39,686 bases of DNA from a virus, in the IMG/VR virus record IMGVR_UViG_3300034198_003398, positions 1 through 39,686 of that record. One strand, written 5' to 3'. A program made the translations under genes and the position numbers. This document shows, piece by piece, positions 31,506 through 39,326 of the stretch. The notes beneath the pieces were generated by a model. The model was not told where the DNA came from. It worked only from the letters and a program-made list of their open reading frames with translations, and did no database searches. Within the stretch, counting starts at the first letter, position 1, and every line of letters starts with the position of its first letter.

Positions 31506-31669
31506 TTGTCTTTATCCTTGTTCCAAAGTTCAAACAGCGTTTTGATCTTCTCCTCAACCACAGCGAGGCGCACATCCATCTTGGCGAGGATGATCGTAAG
31601 CGTAATAAACGCTAGAACGATAGGCCAAAGTTGACCTATCAGCTCTACGGTGGAGAGATCCCCCGCCAT
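31502..31669 (-). CDS. Small single-pass membrane protein, holin-like (55 aa)
   Basis: The start is the ATG at 31669, overlapping the preceding stop (TAATG). The product has one membrane segment (LWPIVLAFITLTIILAKM) followed by a short amphipathic coiled-coil-like helix (VRLAVVEEKIKTLFEL) and a Lys/Asp end. This layout resembles XhlA-type haemolysin/holin helpers. Directly upstream of the endolysin, it is a good holin or holin-partner candidate. Confidence 0.6.
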   Translation of the reverse strand: MAGDLSTVELIGQLWPIVLAFITLTIILAKMDVRLAVVEEKIKTLFELWNKDKDK

Positions 31670-32172
31670 TACCGACCCGCCGAGCGCCAATCAGGGAAGT
31701 CATCTTCGTCAACCACGCCGTCGCCATTGGCGTCATAGCGCAAGTCGTTGCGGTACTTCTCCCATGGTGCCATGTCATCGTCGTCATCTTCTGGTTCGTC
31801 GATAAAGACGGTGCCCTGCGGGTCGTCGTAAACTTTAATTGTGCTTGGGTCTGGCCGGTAAAGGTCATCTGGTTCGTGCGCTGGTGGCAGTGGTGGCGGT
31901 TCTTCTGGCTCCTTGTCCCGCGCATTAGCGTTAAGGCTCAGACCACCCAGCAGACCGACAAGCGCACCGATGATTGTCTGAAATGCGGGGTTGATCATCT
32001 CAAGGATGGCAGTGCTGTCAACGACGTCGTTCGGCATGAACAGGCCGGAGACAAGCGCCACTACGACGACAAGGATAACTGCAGACAGCGTGACAATTGC
32101 CACACGAATAACAAACTCGACGGTGTCATTAACACCATCTTGCCTGCTTTCAAAACTATTCAGGAAGCTCAT
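31669..32172 (-). CDS. Two-TM membrane protein with a C-terminal EF-hand loop (167 aa)
   Basis: Two hydrophobic segments (residues about 21-46 and 62-80) are followed by a long acidic, proline-rich cytoplasmic or periplasmic tail. Near the end, YDANGDGVVDEDDF (147-158 for the loop) is a textbook EF-hand/dockerin calcium loop with D1, N3, D5, G6, D9 and D12. The membrane part resembles that of the next gene upstream (MINPAFQTIIGALVGLLGG against LINPIATFIVGALAGLMAG), so the two look like paralogues. A calcium-sensing holin or superinfection-related envelope protein are both possible. The start overlaps the preceding gene by 17 bases. Confidence 0.65.
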   Translation of the reverse strand: MSFLNSFESRQDGVNDTVEFVIRVAIVTLSAVILVVVVALVSGLFMPNDVVDSTAILEMINPAFQTIIGALVGLLGGLSLNANARDKEPEEPPPLPPAHEPDDLYRPDPSTIKVYDDPQGTVFIDEPEDDDDDMAPWEKYRNDLRYDANGDGVVDEDDFPDWRSAGR

Positions 32173-32434
32173 CTTCTTCGTCCTTCTTCTTTTGCATAGC
32201 GCCGCTACCCTGCCCAGCCATAAGTCCTGCTAATGCTCCTACGATAAACGTCGCGATTGGGTTAATTAGCTTGAAAAACTCAGCGTCGTTAGGGGACTGC
32301 CCCTCCATCGGCTGCGACACGAACACCAATGAATATAACACAGTTGCCACGATGAACGTAAGCGTCAGCGATAGCACAATACCTACAATGAATCGCAACA
32401 GTTCTTCTGGCGACCACTCACTAGTGGGTTTCAT
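32156..32434 (-). CDS. Two-TM holin-like membrane protein (92 aa)
   Basis: The ATG at 32434 behind agagaaagaac is preferred to a start eight codons upstream. Two membrane segments (FIVGIVLSLTLTFIVATVLY and INPIATFIVGALAGLMAG) and a charged tail (KKKDEEDELPE) give a class II-like holin profile. It is a likely paralogue of the following EF-hand gene. It overlaps the end of the lipoprotein gene by 14 bases. Confidence 0.65.
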   Translation of the reverse strand: MKPTSEWSPEELLRFIVGIVLSLTLTFIVATVLYSLVFVSQPMEGQSPNDAEFFKLINPIATFIVGALAGLMAGQGSGAMQKKKDEEDELPE

Positions 32435-32609
32435 GTTCTTTCTCTTCACCTGTATCAATCAACCATTCGGTGCAGTAGCCCATAGCAACGCACCGAGGTT
32501 TCTTGCAGAGTTCATCTTCCCAGTTTGCTGGGTCTTGACAGTCGTAACGGTAGCGGTCTTGGCAACCTGTGAGGGCTACCAAGACCAATGCTAAAGCAAC
32601 CACCCGCAC
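32421..32609 (-). CDS. Small Cys-rich lipoprotein (62 aa, GTG start)
   Basis: The GTG at 32609 begins a classic lipoprotein signal: MRVVALALVLVALTGC with lipobox LTGC. The short mature part is Cys-rich (CQDRYRYDCQDPANWEDELC, then KKPRCVAMGYC). Proteins with a CQDRYRY-CQDPxNW start are common beside membrane genes in environmental phage genomes; their role is unknown. Outer-membrane location in the infected cell is likely, with a lysis or superinfection-exclusion function possible. Confidence 0.65.
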   Translation of the reverse strand: MRVVALALVLVALTGCQDRYRYDCQDPANWEDELCKKPRCVAMGYCTEWLIDTGEEKEHETH

Positions 32610-32612
32610 GGC

Positions 32613-32777
32613 TTAGTCCTGTTCGACTACTTCTTGCGTAGCTGCAGGAATCTGCGCCTCGGCTTGTTTTTTGATTTTCACAACGAGAGGCCACGCGCCC
32701 GAAGACGTTGGTAGATTACCAAGCGTTTGTAGGACTGCGTTGATCTCATCGACGTGTAGCTTGATTGTGATATCCAT
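32613..32777 (-). CDS. Small conserved phage protein (54 aa)
   Basis: The ATG at 32777 follows ggagcgaataat. The 54-residue product (from MDITIKLHVDEINAVLQ through TLGNLPTSSGAWPLVVKI to QEVVEQD) is a short amphipathic alpha/beta peptide. I recall close relatives in environmental phage genomes next to tail-fibre genes, again without known function. It fills a gap that would otherwise look empty between two annotated genes. Confidence 0.65.
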   Translation of the reverse strand: MDITIKLHVDEINAVLQTLGNLPTSSGAWPLVVKIKKQAEAQIPAATQEVVEQD

Positions 32778-32779
32778 TA

Positions 32780-33109
32780 TTATTCGCTCCAAGGTAATGG
32801 TGGAGTGACGACAGGTGGATTGATTTGGTTGTCAATCTGCTGGGCCACATTCGCCTCATAGCTCAAAACTTGCTCTTCGCCAAGTGCGTCTTGAACCCAG
32901 CCAACGACCTGCGCTTGCGTGAGCGAAGCATAGGGTACGAAGGGTGCATCAGGATCGAGCGTGACGCCAACCGAGCCGTATACTGAGCCGTTGTAGGTGC
33001 CGTCTGTGCCATTAAGGGTCCAGTGCACGGTGAATACTACGTCGGTTTCGCCTTCATATTCTGGGTAGGCGTCCATCTGAACTACGGACCAAGTGTTCGT
33101 AATAGTCAT
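32780..33109 (-). CDS. Small beta-rich protein downstream of a tail fibre (109 aa)
   Basis: The product begins TITNTWSVVQMDAYPEYEG and continues with beta strands (DVVFTVHWTLNGTDGTYNG), then a C-terminal helix (AQVVGWVQDALGEEQVLSY) and a Pro-rich end. I recall the TNTWSVVQMDxYPEYEG start from many phage genomes (a DUF7936-type protein). It follows the S74-chaperoned fibre gene by three bases and may assist or attach to it. Confidence 0.65.
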   Translation of the reverse strand: MTITNTWSVVQMDAYPEYEGETDVVFTVHWTLNGTDGTYNGSVYGSVGVTLDPDAPFVPYASLTQAQVVGWVQDALGEEQVLSYEANVAQQIDNQINPPVVTPPLPWSE

Positions 33110-33112
33110 GTC

Positions 33113-34897
33113 TTAGTTTCCTTCTAGTTGTGCCACGCGGGCGCGGAGCGATTGAATTTCCTTAACCAGCATTGGGACCAGTTTCGAGTAGTCAACGCCC
33201 ATCATTTCGTCAGGGTTCGCTGGCTGATGCACTGCCTCTGGTGCGACTTCGACAAGTTCCTGAGCAATCATACCGTATCGTTGTTCGCTGTTGTCAGTAT
33301 TCCACTTGAAGCTACGAACTTGGATTGCGTCTATAAGCGCAGAGGCTTCTGGCGCGTCTACGATGTCGTGTTTTGCTCTAGCATCCGATGTAGTGTTATA
33401 GTTCACCGCCGAAGTTTGAGCGACACGAGTAATGGAACCAGTAGTTGTTCCGCTTTGACTAAAGCGTATATACTGAGTGCCGGAGGAATCGGATGTCTCA
33501 TCCAAATACATTCCGTTACTAGAGTTAGTAAATTGCACTACCATCTTGGCAAGGTTTATTGTCGCAGTCGTCCCCACCAGCAAGTTGCCGCTGCTGTCGA
33601 TGCGGGCCTTCTCGCCACCGAGATTGAAAATCAGCGGGCCTTGTCCACCAGCCACCCATCCAACTTCGAGAGTTACACCACCAGCGGCGGTGTTGCTTGG
33701 TTTAATGGCAAAGTCGGTCTGCGTTGTGCGTTGGTTTATACCAGAAGATGTTGCGGTAGTGCTTCCGATTGTTAATTTCTCAATAGCCGTTGTTGTGTTC
33801 ACCAGCAAGTTGCCGCTGCTGTCGATGCGCATACGTTCTGCGTAAGCCGAGCCGCTATACCCTTGGAACACAAAAGAAGCTGCACCGCCAGCCTCTTGAA
33901 CACCACCAAAAAATAATTCTGATGACCCGCCTTGTGTAAATTGTATGCCGTTTGTCGCACCTGAAGAGTTGCCGCCAACAAGAAACATACGCGCCCCAGT
34001 GCCATTATAGCTGGTGGCGGAGTAGGCCGTTGTGGCCGTAGAGTTTGCATAAATTGCGGTGGCTGTAGCACCGGAGCGAACATCAAATCGGTATGCAGGG
34101 CTTGTCGTACCAATCCCGACGTTGCCGCTGCCGTTGATCCGCATGGCTTCTACACCACCAGTGCTGAACGCAATCTGGCCATTGTCGGTAAAGGCTGCAG
34201 TGTAGAAATCGATGCTGTTACTTACGAACTGGTTCGACGAACCGGACATTGATTGGATGCTGCGGATTAACGAGTTGGCAGTAGTGAAGCCTGTGCCGTT
34301 AGACACCCGTATGTTGCCGTTAACTTGCAAAGCCGAACTGGGCGAACTCGTACCAATCCCGACGTTGCCGCTGCTGTCGATGCGCATAGCTTCGACGCCG
34401 CCCTCTACAAATGCAAGGGTGTCGGCTCCGGGTGAGAAGATGCCCGTGTTCGTGTCACCTGTGAAGGTGTAGGAGGGCGTGCCAACTGCACCGAGACCAT
34501 TGGCAATACTGGTGGCCGAAGCCGCGCCGAGGGTAGGCGTAACAAGAGTGGGGCTGTTTGACAGCACGACAGAGCCAGTGCCGGTTGATGTGGTAACACC
34601 GGTACCACCATTAGCGACAGCGAGTGTACCGCCGAGCGTCAGCGTACCAGACGTGGTGATCGGAGACCCGCTAAACGTCAAACCGGTAGTGCCGCCTGAC
34701 GCCGCAACTGACGTTACCGTACCTAGCGTGTCAGTGCTGGCCAGCAGTTTAACCGTACCACCAGTATTCTTAAAATACAGCTTTTCGTCAGTCAGGTTTA
34801 TAGCAAGCTCACCCGCAGCAAGGTTGCCAGCTGTAGGAGCAGCTGCCGCCGTGGTCGTGCGATAAAGCTGAATAGGGGTGTAACCAGATTGGGACAT
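33113..34897 (-). CDS. Tail fibre/spike with C-terminal S74 intramolecular chaperone (594 aa)
   Basis: The N-terminus (YTPIQLYRTTTAAAAPTAGN, then LAAGELAINLTDEKLYFKN) is a common fibre start, and LAVANGGTGVTT follows. The body has repeated VEAMRIDSSGNVGIGTSSP-like units. The last 100 residues form the endosialidase-type chaperone (peptidase S74): SDARAKHDI, VRSFKWNTD, GMIAQELVEVAPEAV and a final coiled coil (VKEIQSLRARVAQLE). This domain helps trimerise the fibre and then cuts itself off, with the Ser of SDARAK the likely nucleophile. The protein is a main candidate for receptor binding. Confidence 0.8.
   Translation of the reverse strand: MSQSGYTPIQLYRTTTAAAAPTAGNLAAGELAINLTDEKLYFKNTGGTVKLLASTDTLGTVTSVAASGGTTGLTFSGSPITTSGTLTLGGTLAVANGGTGVTTSTGTGSVVLSNSPTLVTPTLGAASATSIANGLGAVGTPSYTFTGDTNTGIFSPGADTLAFVEGGVEAMRIDSSGNVGIGTSSPSSALQVNGNIRVSNGTGFTTANSLIRSIQSMSGSSNQFVSNSIDFYTAAFTDNGQIAFSTGGVEAMRINGSGNVGIGTTSPAYRFDVRSGATATAIYANSTATTAYSATSYNGTGARMFLVGGNSSGATNGIQFTQGGSSELFFGGVQEAGGAASFVFQGYSGSAYAERMRIDSSGNLLVNTTTAIEKLTIGSTTATSSGINQRTTQTDFAIKPSNTAAGGVTLEVGWVAGGQGPLIFNLGGEKARIDSSGNLLVGTTATINLAKMVVQFTNSSNGMYLDETSDSSGTQYIRFSQSGTTTGSITRVAQTSAVNYNTTSDARAKHDIVDAPEASALIDAIQVRSFKWNTDNSEQRYGMIAQELVEVAPEAVHQPANPDEMMGVDYSKLVPMLVKEIQSLRARVAQLEGN
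33577..34387 (-). repeat. Dispersed coding repeats in the S74 fibre gene
   Basis: Four copies of a 25-35 base unit (positions near 33577-33607, 33801-33836, 34107-34146 and 34351-34387) encode MRIDSSGN(V/L)-type blocks. The 33801 and 34351 copies share TTGCCGCTGCTGTCGATGCG without a mismatch. These could allow recombination that lengthens or swaps fibre segments. Confidence 0.65.
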
Positions 34898-34902
34898 CGC
34901 GC

Positions 34903-35247
34903 TTACCTCAAATTCTCAAGTTTATAAAGGGTTTTCATGTGAAGGCTCGTAAGTTCGTCGATGATATTTTCAAGAGCTGGAATACCCTTACAAATTTCCG
35001 ACCTGTTTTTATTAAGCCATATTATATCATCATTTATCATTTTGGCAACATCTTTTTCCTCACCGGAGACATCGCCTATGATTCCGAAGGTTCCCTGATA
35101 AGCCTCAACGAACTTATCAATCCCGTCGATAACCTCATCGTAATATTCACCCAGAGCTTGGTGCTGGGAATACGATTTAGTTTTCCAGTGTTGAATATGC
35201 GCTGCGTTACGAGCAGAGAACATCTTCTCAATTAGTTTCTCTATCAT
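34903..35247 (-). CDS. DUF5856-like ferritin/Dps-type four-helix protein (114 aa)
   Basis: The 114-residue helical protein begins MIEKLIEKMFSARNAAHIQH and continues WKTKSYSQHQALGEYYDEVI. The spacing of H17, H20, W21, H29, E34, D44 and E48 resembles the ferroxidase helix pair of Dps-like ferritins, and the pattern recalls the phage DUF5856 family. Some or all metal ligands may be present, but this cannot be proved by eye. It sits between two tail-fibre genes and is coupled to the fibre upstream (TGATG). Confidence 0.65.
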   Translation of the reverse strand: MIEKLIEKMFSARNAAHIQHWKTKSYSQHQALGEYYDEVIDGIDKFVEAYQGTFGIIGDVSGEEKDVAKMINDDIIWLNKNRSEICKGIPALENIIDELTSLHMKTLYKLENLR

Positions 35248-37376
35248 CAGAAGGTTCCTCCGTCAGCACCATAAGCTGTACCTGTACCGCCGTTAGCGAT
35301 CGGCAAAATACCGGTTACGCCGGTGGTCAAGGGTAAACCCGTAGCGTTAGTCAGTGTGCCGGACGATGGAGTTCCGAGAGCCCCGTTGAAAAGCACAACA
35401 GCGCCAGCGGATCCTGTATTGATAGCGAGCGCCGTAGCTACCCCAGTACCCAGCCCGGTGATAGAACCGAGCGCAGGAGTCACTGTCGTGTTACCAGCTA
35501 GAGTCAATTGACCCTGCGCATTGACCGTGAAAGTACCGACTTGCGTCGCAGAGCCGTATGATCCAGCAGTAACAGCGGTATTCGTGATGCTGAACTGCGT
35601 GCCAGTCAGCGTTAGCCCGGTTCCTGCAGAGTAGATTTGCGTAGCTGAAATCTGAGCAAAAGTGATTGCGGTCGTGCCGAAGGTGATTACACCTACGGTA
35701 TTACAGACGTAAGTCTCACCTGCACCCGTAGCGCCAGACGTAATGAAGAAAGCATCACCATTACCTAAGCCGTTAGGATTCTTCAAAGCATACGTATCGG
35801 CATCAGAAGCGCGGGTCAACACCCAAGCTACAGCGCCACTACCGACAGTCGTAACGACGTATACGCCGTTCTCAGCTTGGTTGGTCTGATTGTAAATTAG
35901 GATACGGTCGTTAACCGAGGCGACTGTGCCGTCCGGTGTGAAAGCAACTAAAGCACCTGCATTAGTCAACGTAGCGCCGACACCGGCAGTGCCGTTGTTG
36001 TAGGTGGCGTTCAAATTACCTGATGGTACTTCGTACTTGACGGGTGTGTGGTAAGTGATACCGGAAGACACCAAAGTGTCAACGTATTGCTTAGTTGCTA
36101 ATTGAAGATTAGTTGTCGGGTCTTGCGTCACCGCTACCGAGGTCAGACCACCTAGCGTCAAACTAGAAGCACCTAGTGCGATTGCGGTAGTTCCGACAGT
36201 CACAGATGAGTTTGTCAGACTTGCGTTGGCAATGTTTGACAGGGTGTTGTTTGAGCCGCTAATCGTTTTATTGGTCAGCGTCTGAGCGCCAGTCAGCGTA
36301 GCAACAGTGGAATCAATCGCGATTGTGACCGCAGAAGAGCCGTTATACGATGTACCTGACAAACCAGTACCGATTGTCAAAGCGTTAGACGCGGTAGCCG
36401 TTACAGTGACTGAACCACCAAGGCTCACCGTAGACCCATTGATCGTGATAGAGCTGTTCGTCAGGCTCGCATTACCGATATTGCTCAGCGTATTCGTAGC
36501 GCCTGAGATTGACTTACCGGTCAAAGTGGTCGGTATGTCAGCATTAACTAGCAAGCGGAAAGTTGTCGGGGCAGAGCCACCGGCTGCTGGACCAGCGTAT
36601 ACGTAATTTGCAGGCTGGTCTGAAACGATCAAAGCTGAACCCCAGCTCGGAGCATTTGAACCGCCGGAAACTAGAACCTGACCTAGAGAACCTGAGGGGC
36701 CAACGTATAATCCGTCAGCACCTGACCAGATAACCGCTCCCGGTTGCATCACCAAGCTACGCGCCGTACCACCACTGCTCAAGCCGAGGATACCGTCGAC
36801 TTCATTGTCATCAGACAAATCAACCGCTGGGTGGGTATGGTCTGCGCGGGAAATATTAGTTGAAGAACCGGCGGCACCAGTCTGGTTACCCGCCAACGGG
36901 GTAGAGTTGGAAAGGTTAGCATTCAACGTTACGTTGTTATTCAACGCACCGCCGCCGTTCAAACCTTCACCGGCGATAACCTGACGGTTGTTAGGAACAT
37001 AACCACTGACCGTAACCGGGGTAGTGGTGGCTGCGGTTACGCGCCCTTTAGCGTCAACAGTGAATACTGGGACTTCCGTAGATGAACCGTATACGCCGCC
37101 GGTTACGCCGGAGTTAGCCAGTTGGGTAGAACCAACACCGCCGGGCGCAATGCTCAGCGTAACGTTGCTGGAAAGCGCACCGCCACCAGTCATACCTGTG
37201 CCGGCAATAACTTGACGGCTAGTGGGGACGCCAGCTACTTGCAGTAAGTCACCCGCCATAATCTGGTAGGTGTTACCCTGATACACGATCAACAGAAGGC
37301 TTTCCTCAGACGCCACAGGCGCATAAGGTAGCTGTGTGATCCGCGTAGGGATAAGATTACTAGGCACCTCGGACAT
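35247..37376 (-). CDS. Large repetitive tail fibre protein (709 aa)
   Basis: The protein begins MSEVPSNLIPTRITQLPYAP and contains two copies of a RQVIAGxGxxGGGAL module (residues about 54 and 130). It also has two TLSNIxNASLTNSS modules in the middle, a LATKQYVDTLVSSG segment typical of fibres, and the C-terminal ILPIANGGTGTAYGADGGTF. Composition is Gly/Thr/Ser/Asn-rich with almost no Cys. It is probably a long trimeric fibre or a fibre-anchor protein. The end encodes GGTF, whose GGAGGAACC bases serve as the next gene's ribosome binding site. Confidence 0.7.
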   Translation of the reverse strand: MSEVPSNLIPTRITQLPYAPVASEESLLLIVYQGNTYQIMAGDLLQVAGVPTSRQVIAGTGMTGGGALSSNVTLSIAPGGVGSTQLANSGVTGGVYGSSTEVPVFTVDAKGRVTAATTTPVTVSGYVPNNRQVIAGEGLNGGGALNNNVTLNANLSNSTPLAGNQTGAAGSSTNISRADHTHPAVDLSDDNEVDGILGLSSGGTARSLVMQPGAVIWSGADGLYVGPSGSLGQVLVSGGSNAPSWGSALIVSDQPANYVYAGPAAGGSAPTTFRLLVNADIPTTLTGKSISGATNTLSNIGNASLTNSSITINGSTVSLGGSVTVTATASNALTIGTGLSGTSYNGSSAVTIAIDSTVATLTGAQTLTNKTISGSNNTLSNIANASLTNSSVTVGTTAIALGASSLTLGGLTSVAVTQDPTTNLQLATKQYVDTLVSSGITYHTPVKYEVPSGNLNATYNNGTAGVGATLTNAGALVAFTPDGTVASVNDRILIYNQTNQAENGVYVVTTVGSGAVAWVLTRASDADTYALKNPNGLGNGDAFFITSGATGAGETYVCNTVGVITFGTTAITFAQISATQIYSAGTGLTLTGTQFSITNTAVTAGSYGSATQVGTFTVNAQGQLTLAGNTTVTPALGSITGLGTGVATALAINTGSAGAVVLFNGALGTPSSGTLTNATGLPLTTGVTGILPIANGGTGTAYGADGGTF

Positions 37377-37379
37377 CAG

Positions 37380-37682
37380 TTAAATCTCCAAATACCCTTC
37401 ACCATCTTCTGTGATGATGAATTCATTACCCGCTTCTTGAATAAGCCCTGCCGGGTGCGTATTGATAGGGGTGTCAGGGCGATTAAAAGGTAGAACAATT
37501 TGATCAGGACCACGAGGAGCGAGGCGATACGGATCATATTGATCACGATCAGCCTCACAGACCATAAGCCCCGGATAGTTTGGATCAGGCTGTAACTCAG
37601 ACAATAGCATTTTACGCGAGCAACGCCCGCAAATAGCGATGCCGTAAGTGGGTTGACCAGTTGGATCAAGAAAAACACTCAT
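37380..37682 (-). CDS. Small zinc-ribbon-like phage protein (100 aa)
   Basis: The 100-residue product carries AICGRCSRKMLLSEL with C18 and C21, and LMVCEADRDQYDPYRL with C42 and acidic residues. This CxxC...C.AD.D..DPYR pattern is a small metal-binding fold found next to neck genes in many podovirus-like phages. It overlaps the end of the upstream neck protein (ATGA). It may be a structural clamp or assembly factor; its function is not known. Confidence 0.65.
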   Translation of the reverse strand: MSVFLDPTGQPTYGIAICGRCSRKMLLSELQPDPNYPGLMVCEADRDQYDPYRLAPRGPDQIVLPFNRPDTPINTHPAGLIQEAGNEFIITEDGEGYLEI

Positions 37683-38659
37683 GCGGTATAAACACTTATA
37701 CCGGGGTTAATCTGAATTGGTGAACCATCATTGTCACCATCCCAAGCTCGTTGGACGCTCATAGCGGCCTTCTGCTCGCGGACAGCCATAATCTGAGGAT
37801 CAACTTGAGGAGTCTCAGCCGCAACACGAGCAGCGAGACCATCAATGATAGCCTCAAGCCACCGCTGCGGGACTTCTACTTCCTGCTGCAGATTTTCAGT
37901 GTCCATTATCTGGCGATGACGCCACAACACTAACTGAGCCTGTTCACTTGCAGCGAACGGAGCTGGCCATATATTTACGATAGGCTCAGGTAGGTCACGC
38001 TGGAAGTAATAACTGCTCGGACGACCGGGGAACACCTTATTACTCTGGTTTACGTAGCTGTCACGGCTGAGTTGGCCGAGCGGGATCTCTTGAGGTAGGT
38101 TACCTAAAGTGATCACAGAGTAAGAGAGAGGCTGCGTAGAGGTGATTCTGAAGTATGTGTAGGGCAAAGCACCCGAAATGTCAGTCCACGTTATCTCGCC
38201 AGCTGAGGCGGTAGCAGAAGAGCTACCTACAGTTGTCCAAGCAGCGCCGTCGTTACTGACTTGGAAAGTCACAGGGACAGCAGCCGCCGACCATTTGATA
38301 CCAACAGTATCAACTACGGTCTGGGTCGTGAAGTAAACCCTATATGACGTGGAAGTGGTCACCGTCGCACCCGACACAACCTGTAGGACGCGGTAATTGA
38401 GGTTAAGCACCTCTACCGTCCCTACAGGTAGCGTGACGATCGGTTGGTTCTGGTACATGGGAAGTATCAGCTTCTCAATGCACCAACTTGGAGTTTTGAT
38501 ATTAGCAAGCTCAGACAAAAACACATACAGAGACTCAAGAGCATACTCTTGCATTTCTGCAGTGATTGACTGAGCAGGAAGACGACAACGCCGGAAAGCG
38601 TGATCTACCACTTTCAAAGCGTTGAATGTCGTCCCGCTGATTGAGCCGGAATAGGCCAT
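37679..38659 (-). CDS. Neck/head-completion protein, P22 gp4-like, with an inserted beta domain (326 aa)
   Basis: The N-terminal helical part (VVDHAFRRCRLPAQSITAEM, ALESLYVFLSELANIKTPSW, LPVGTVEVLNLNYR) and the C-terminal part (SSYYFQRDLPEPIVNIWPAP, VPQRWLEAIIDGLAARVA) match gp4-like neck proteins. Between them, residues about 92-180 form a Thr/Val-rich beta domain (VPVTFQVSNDGAAWTTVGSS, YTYFRITST) resembling discoidin-type carbohydrate-binding domains. The body seals the portal; the insertion may be exposed and touch the host surface. It has its own promoter. Confidence 0.65.
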   Translation of the reverse strand: MAYSGSISGTTFNALKVVDHAFRRCRLPAQSITAEMQEYALESLYVFLSELANIKTPSWCIEKLILPMYQNQPIVTLPVGTVEVLNLNYRVLQVVSGATVTTSTSYRVYFTTQTVVDTVGIKWSAAAVPVTFQVSNDGAAWTTVGSSSATASAGEITWTDISGALPYTYFRITSTQPLSYSVITLGNLPQEIPLGQLSRDSYVNQSNKVFPGRPSSYYFQRDLPEPIVNIWPAPFAASEQAQLVLWRHRQIMDTENLQQEVEVPQRWLEAIIDGLAARVAAETPQVDPQIMAVREQKAAMSVQRAWDGDNDGSPIQINPGISVYTA

Positions 38660-38684
38660 GTTAACTCCATTTAGTGTTTACATG

Positions 38685-38743
38685 GCTGCTATAACAGCAT
38701 GCCGCTCGCATTACCTTATAATTCAAATTTGCTCAAAGAGCAA
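38685..38743 (-). promoter_or_regulatory. Late promoter with downstream dyad (copy 2)
   Basis: On the minus strand TTGCTC (38738-38743) is followed after 17 bases by TATAAG (38715-38720), and about 12 bases later by GCATGCTGTTATAGCAGC (38685-38702). This dyad matches that at 30,099-30,113 except for a three-base insertion in its centre. It should drive the neck protein and the tail genes. Confidence 0.6.
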
Positions 38744-38744
38744 G

Positions 38745-39326
38745 TCACTTTTTCTTTTGGTGCATTCCGCCATGCATATAGCCACCGTCAGCCTTTTTCA
38801 TAGGCATTTTAGCACCAGCTTTACGAGCTTCGCTCATAGCGATGGCGACTGCTTGCTTACGGTTAGTAACCTTGGGACCGGTTTTGCTACCAGAATGCAG
38901 GTCACCGGCTTTATATTCGCCCATAACCTTACCGACCTTAGCCATAGCTTGACCACCCTTTTTCATCATGGTCTTGCCGGGCAGCTTAGGAGCAGTGTGG
39001 TTTTTGGTTTCGCCGGGGTTCTTGTTATCAACAATACCGAGCTTACTGTTGTCCTTGATCATACCACCAGCCATTTTCTTCATTGGCTTGAGTTCAGCTT
39101 TGTCATAACGCATCTCAGATTTGACACGCTTGATTTCCTGACCGGCATCTTTACGCTTGGCTTCAACTCGCTTAAGCTCTTCACGTTCGTTACGGATTAC
39201 CTTCTTGGTGCCGGCAACGTCTCCACCGCGATAATAACCTTTAACAGTGGTCTTACCTGCAGAACCTGAATAACCGGCTTCACTAGGAAATACGAATTCT
39301 TTAACATACTTGAAAGATTTACTCAT
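38745..39326 (-). CDS. Lys-rich protein with DUF6496-like C-terminal motif (193 aa)
   Basis: The product is strongly basic (about one fifth Lys), with a charged helical middle (NEREELKRVEAKRKDAGQEI). The C-terminal segment GSKTGPKVTNRKQAVAIAMS followed by EARKAGAKMPMKK is the recurrent DUF6496-type end of phage and bacterial proteins. It ends with Gly/His/Met residues (YMHGGMHQKKK) that could bind metal. It may bind DNA inside the capsid; this is inferred from charge only. Confidence 0.6.
   Translation of the reverse strand: MSKSFKYVKEFVFPSEAGYSGSAGKTTVKGYYRGGDVAGTKKVIRNEREELKRVEAKRKDAGQEIKRVKSEMRYDKAELKPMKKMAGGMIKDNSKLGIVDNKNPGETKNHTAPKLPGKTMMKKGGQAMAKVGKVMGEYKAGDLHSGSKTGPKVTNRKQAVAIAMSEARKAGAKMPMKKADGGYMHGGMHQKKK

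Noticed and set aside
33128-33775. Plus-strand frame of 215 codons in the tail-fibre gene.
   Set aside because: It is antisense to the conserved S74 chaperone domain.
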